NCBI GenBank assembly: GCA_030625965.1
Contig: DAOUPV010000003.1
Location: 1-64,000 of the forward strand
Direction: 5' to 3'
Source of the DNA: Clostridia bacterium
GTDB lineage: Bacteria > Bacillota > TC1 > UBA5767
DNA: 64,000 nt
Under the pieces are notes generated by a model, which worked only from the letters and a program-made list of their open reading frames with translations, was not told the origin of the DNA and did not search any database. Positions 63,562-64,000 of the stretch are shown piece after piece (the first letter of the stretch is position 1; every line of letters starts with the position of its first letter). A program made the position numbers and the translations under genes.

Positions 63562-64000
63562 ATGCGCCGAAAGATTGACAGGATTACAATTGCCACTGTT
63601 GCATTTATATTGTTGTTTTGTATTCTCCTCTACCGTCTGGTAGATTTACAGATCATTCAAGGGCAGTCCTTCAGGGAAACTGCCCTTAATAATCGTCTAA
63701 AGGAAGTGACTGTAGAATCCAACCGGGGAGATATCTACGATCGTGACATGAATCTTTTGGCCACCAGCACCTTCGGGGAATCGGTGGCCGTCTTTCCAGC
63801 GGAAATCAACGAAAGCAAGTACAGCGTGCAGCAAATTTCAGCAACGCTTTCGGAGTTGCTGGGAATGGAAGAAGAGTCAGTTTTCAAGAAACTGACCAGC
63901 AACTCAAGCTTCGTATGGCTGAAACGTAAAATTCCTTTTGAGACAGGTCCCCGGATCGAGGCGTATGATTTTCCGGGCATAGAACTTTTTGAAGAGGCGC
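63562..64000 (+). CDS. class B penicillin-binding protein (FtsI/SpoVD type), N-terminal part
   Basis: Open to the right edge of the window. The ATG at 63562 follows AAGGAG; an overlapping ATG at 63558 runs into a stop after six codons. It has a short basic head, one membrane helix, VDLQIIQG, then RLKEVTVESNRGDIYDRDMN, the start of the dimerisation domain shared by FtsI, PBP2b and SpoVD. The transpeptidase domain lies beyond the window, so the subtype is open; position after ftsL favours the septal enzyme. Confidence 0.9.
   Translation, partial: MRRKIDRITIATVAFILLFCILLYRLVDLQIIQGQSFRETALNNRLKEVTVESNRGDIYDRDMNLLATSTFGESVAVFPAEINESKYSVQQISATLSELLGMEEESVFKKLTSNSSFVWLKRKIPFETGPRIEAYDFPGIELFEEA

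Overview
The window looks like a chromosomal stretch of an anaerobic, amino-acid-fermenting member of the Clostridia (Bacillota). The reasons are the gene order (hrcA-grpE-dnaK-dnaJ-prmA-rsmE-mtaB, phoH-pgpH-ybeY-dgkA-cdd-era-recO-glyQS-ppdK, dnaG-rpoD-trmK-nif3), strong AAGGAGG-type ribosome binding sites, consensus SigA promoters, and oxygen-averse enzymes: an aldehyde:ferredoxin oxidoreductase, pyruvate phosphate dikinase, NAD-type glutamate dehydrogenase, radical SAM enzymes and molybdo/tungsto-enzyme accessory genes. I cannot name the species. Almost all genes are on the + strand; only an EF-G-like gene and one small unknown gene are on the - strand.

Region by region. 1-3500 is the accessory-looking part. 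It holds the end of an HD-GYP (c-di-GMP phosphodiesterase-type) gene, a small zinc-ribbon protein, a class I c-di-GMP riboswitch with its own terminator in front of a secreted acidic-repeat protein, a broken tRNA-Trp 3' part, an unassigned structured leader RNA, and a GNAT acetyltransferase broken by a small deletion. 3574-9485 has a BtrH-like protein, an SDR oxidoreductase, an unexplained structured intergenic region, an EF-G paralogue and glutamate dehydrogenase. 9561-14272 is queA-tgt-yajC-secD-secF (queuosine modification and protein export). 14413-16754 is a DUF5320 / UPF0251 / DUF89 group with a palindromic operator candidate, followed by a membrane FMN-binding protein.

16850-25254 is the HrcA/CIRCE heat-shock operon running on into ribosome and tRNA modification genes and rpsU. 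25434-38121 is a long housekeeping run: nfeD-floA membrane-domain genes, thiN, phoH, pgpH (c-di-AMP hydrolase type), ybeY, dgkA, cdd, era, recO and glyQS. 38236-48947 carries ppdK, dgt, a B12-binding radical SAM enzyme, iscR-iscS-iscU, dnaG and rpoD. Four tRNA genes (Asn, Met, Glu, Val) follow at 49119-49449 behind a perfect consensus promoter.

49493-61511 has trmK, a Nif3-like gene, a zinc-ribbon coiled-coil protein, a MoaD-like protein directly before an aldehyde:ferredoxin oxidoreductase, a CBS-domain protein, malic enzyme, a YigZ-like gene, an FdhD-like protein lacking the usual Cys pair, YlbF-like and TPR genes, an orphan molybdopterin subunit of the xanthine dehydrogenase family, and a small membrane transporter. 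The window ends in the start of the division and cell wall cluster: mraZ-rsmH-ftsL and a class B penicillin-binding protein cut by the right edge.

Most of the window is ordinary core genome. The best places for something new are the c-di-GMP-linked block and RNA elements in 1-3500, the foldable intergenic DNA at 5640-5860, the GGGTATATACCC operator of the DUF5320/UPF0251/DUF89 group, and the unusual FdhD / orphan molybdoenzyme pair at 57102-60957.
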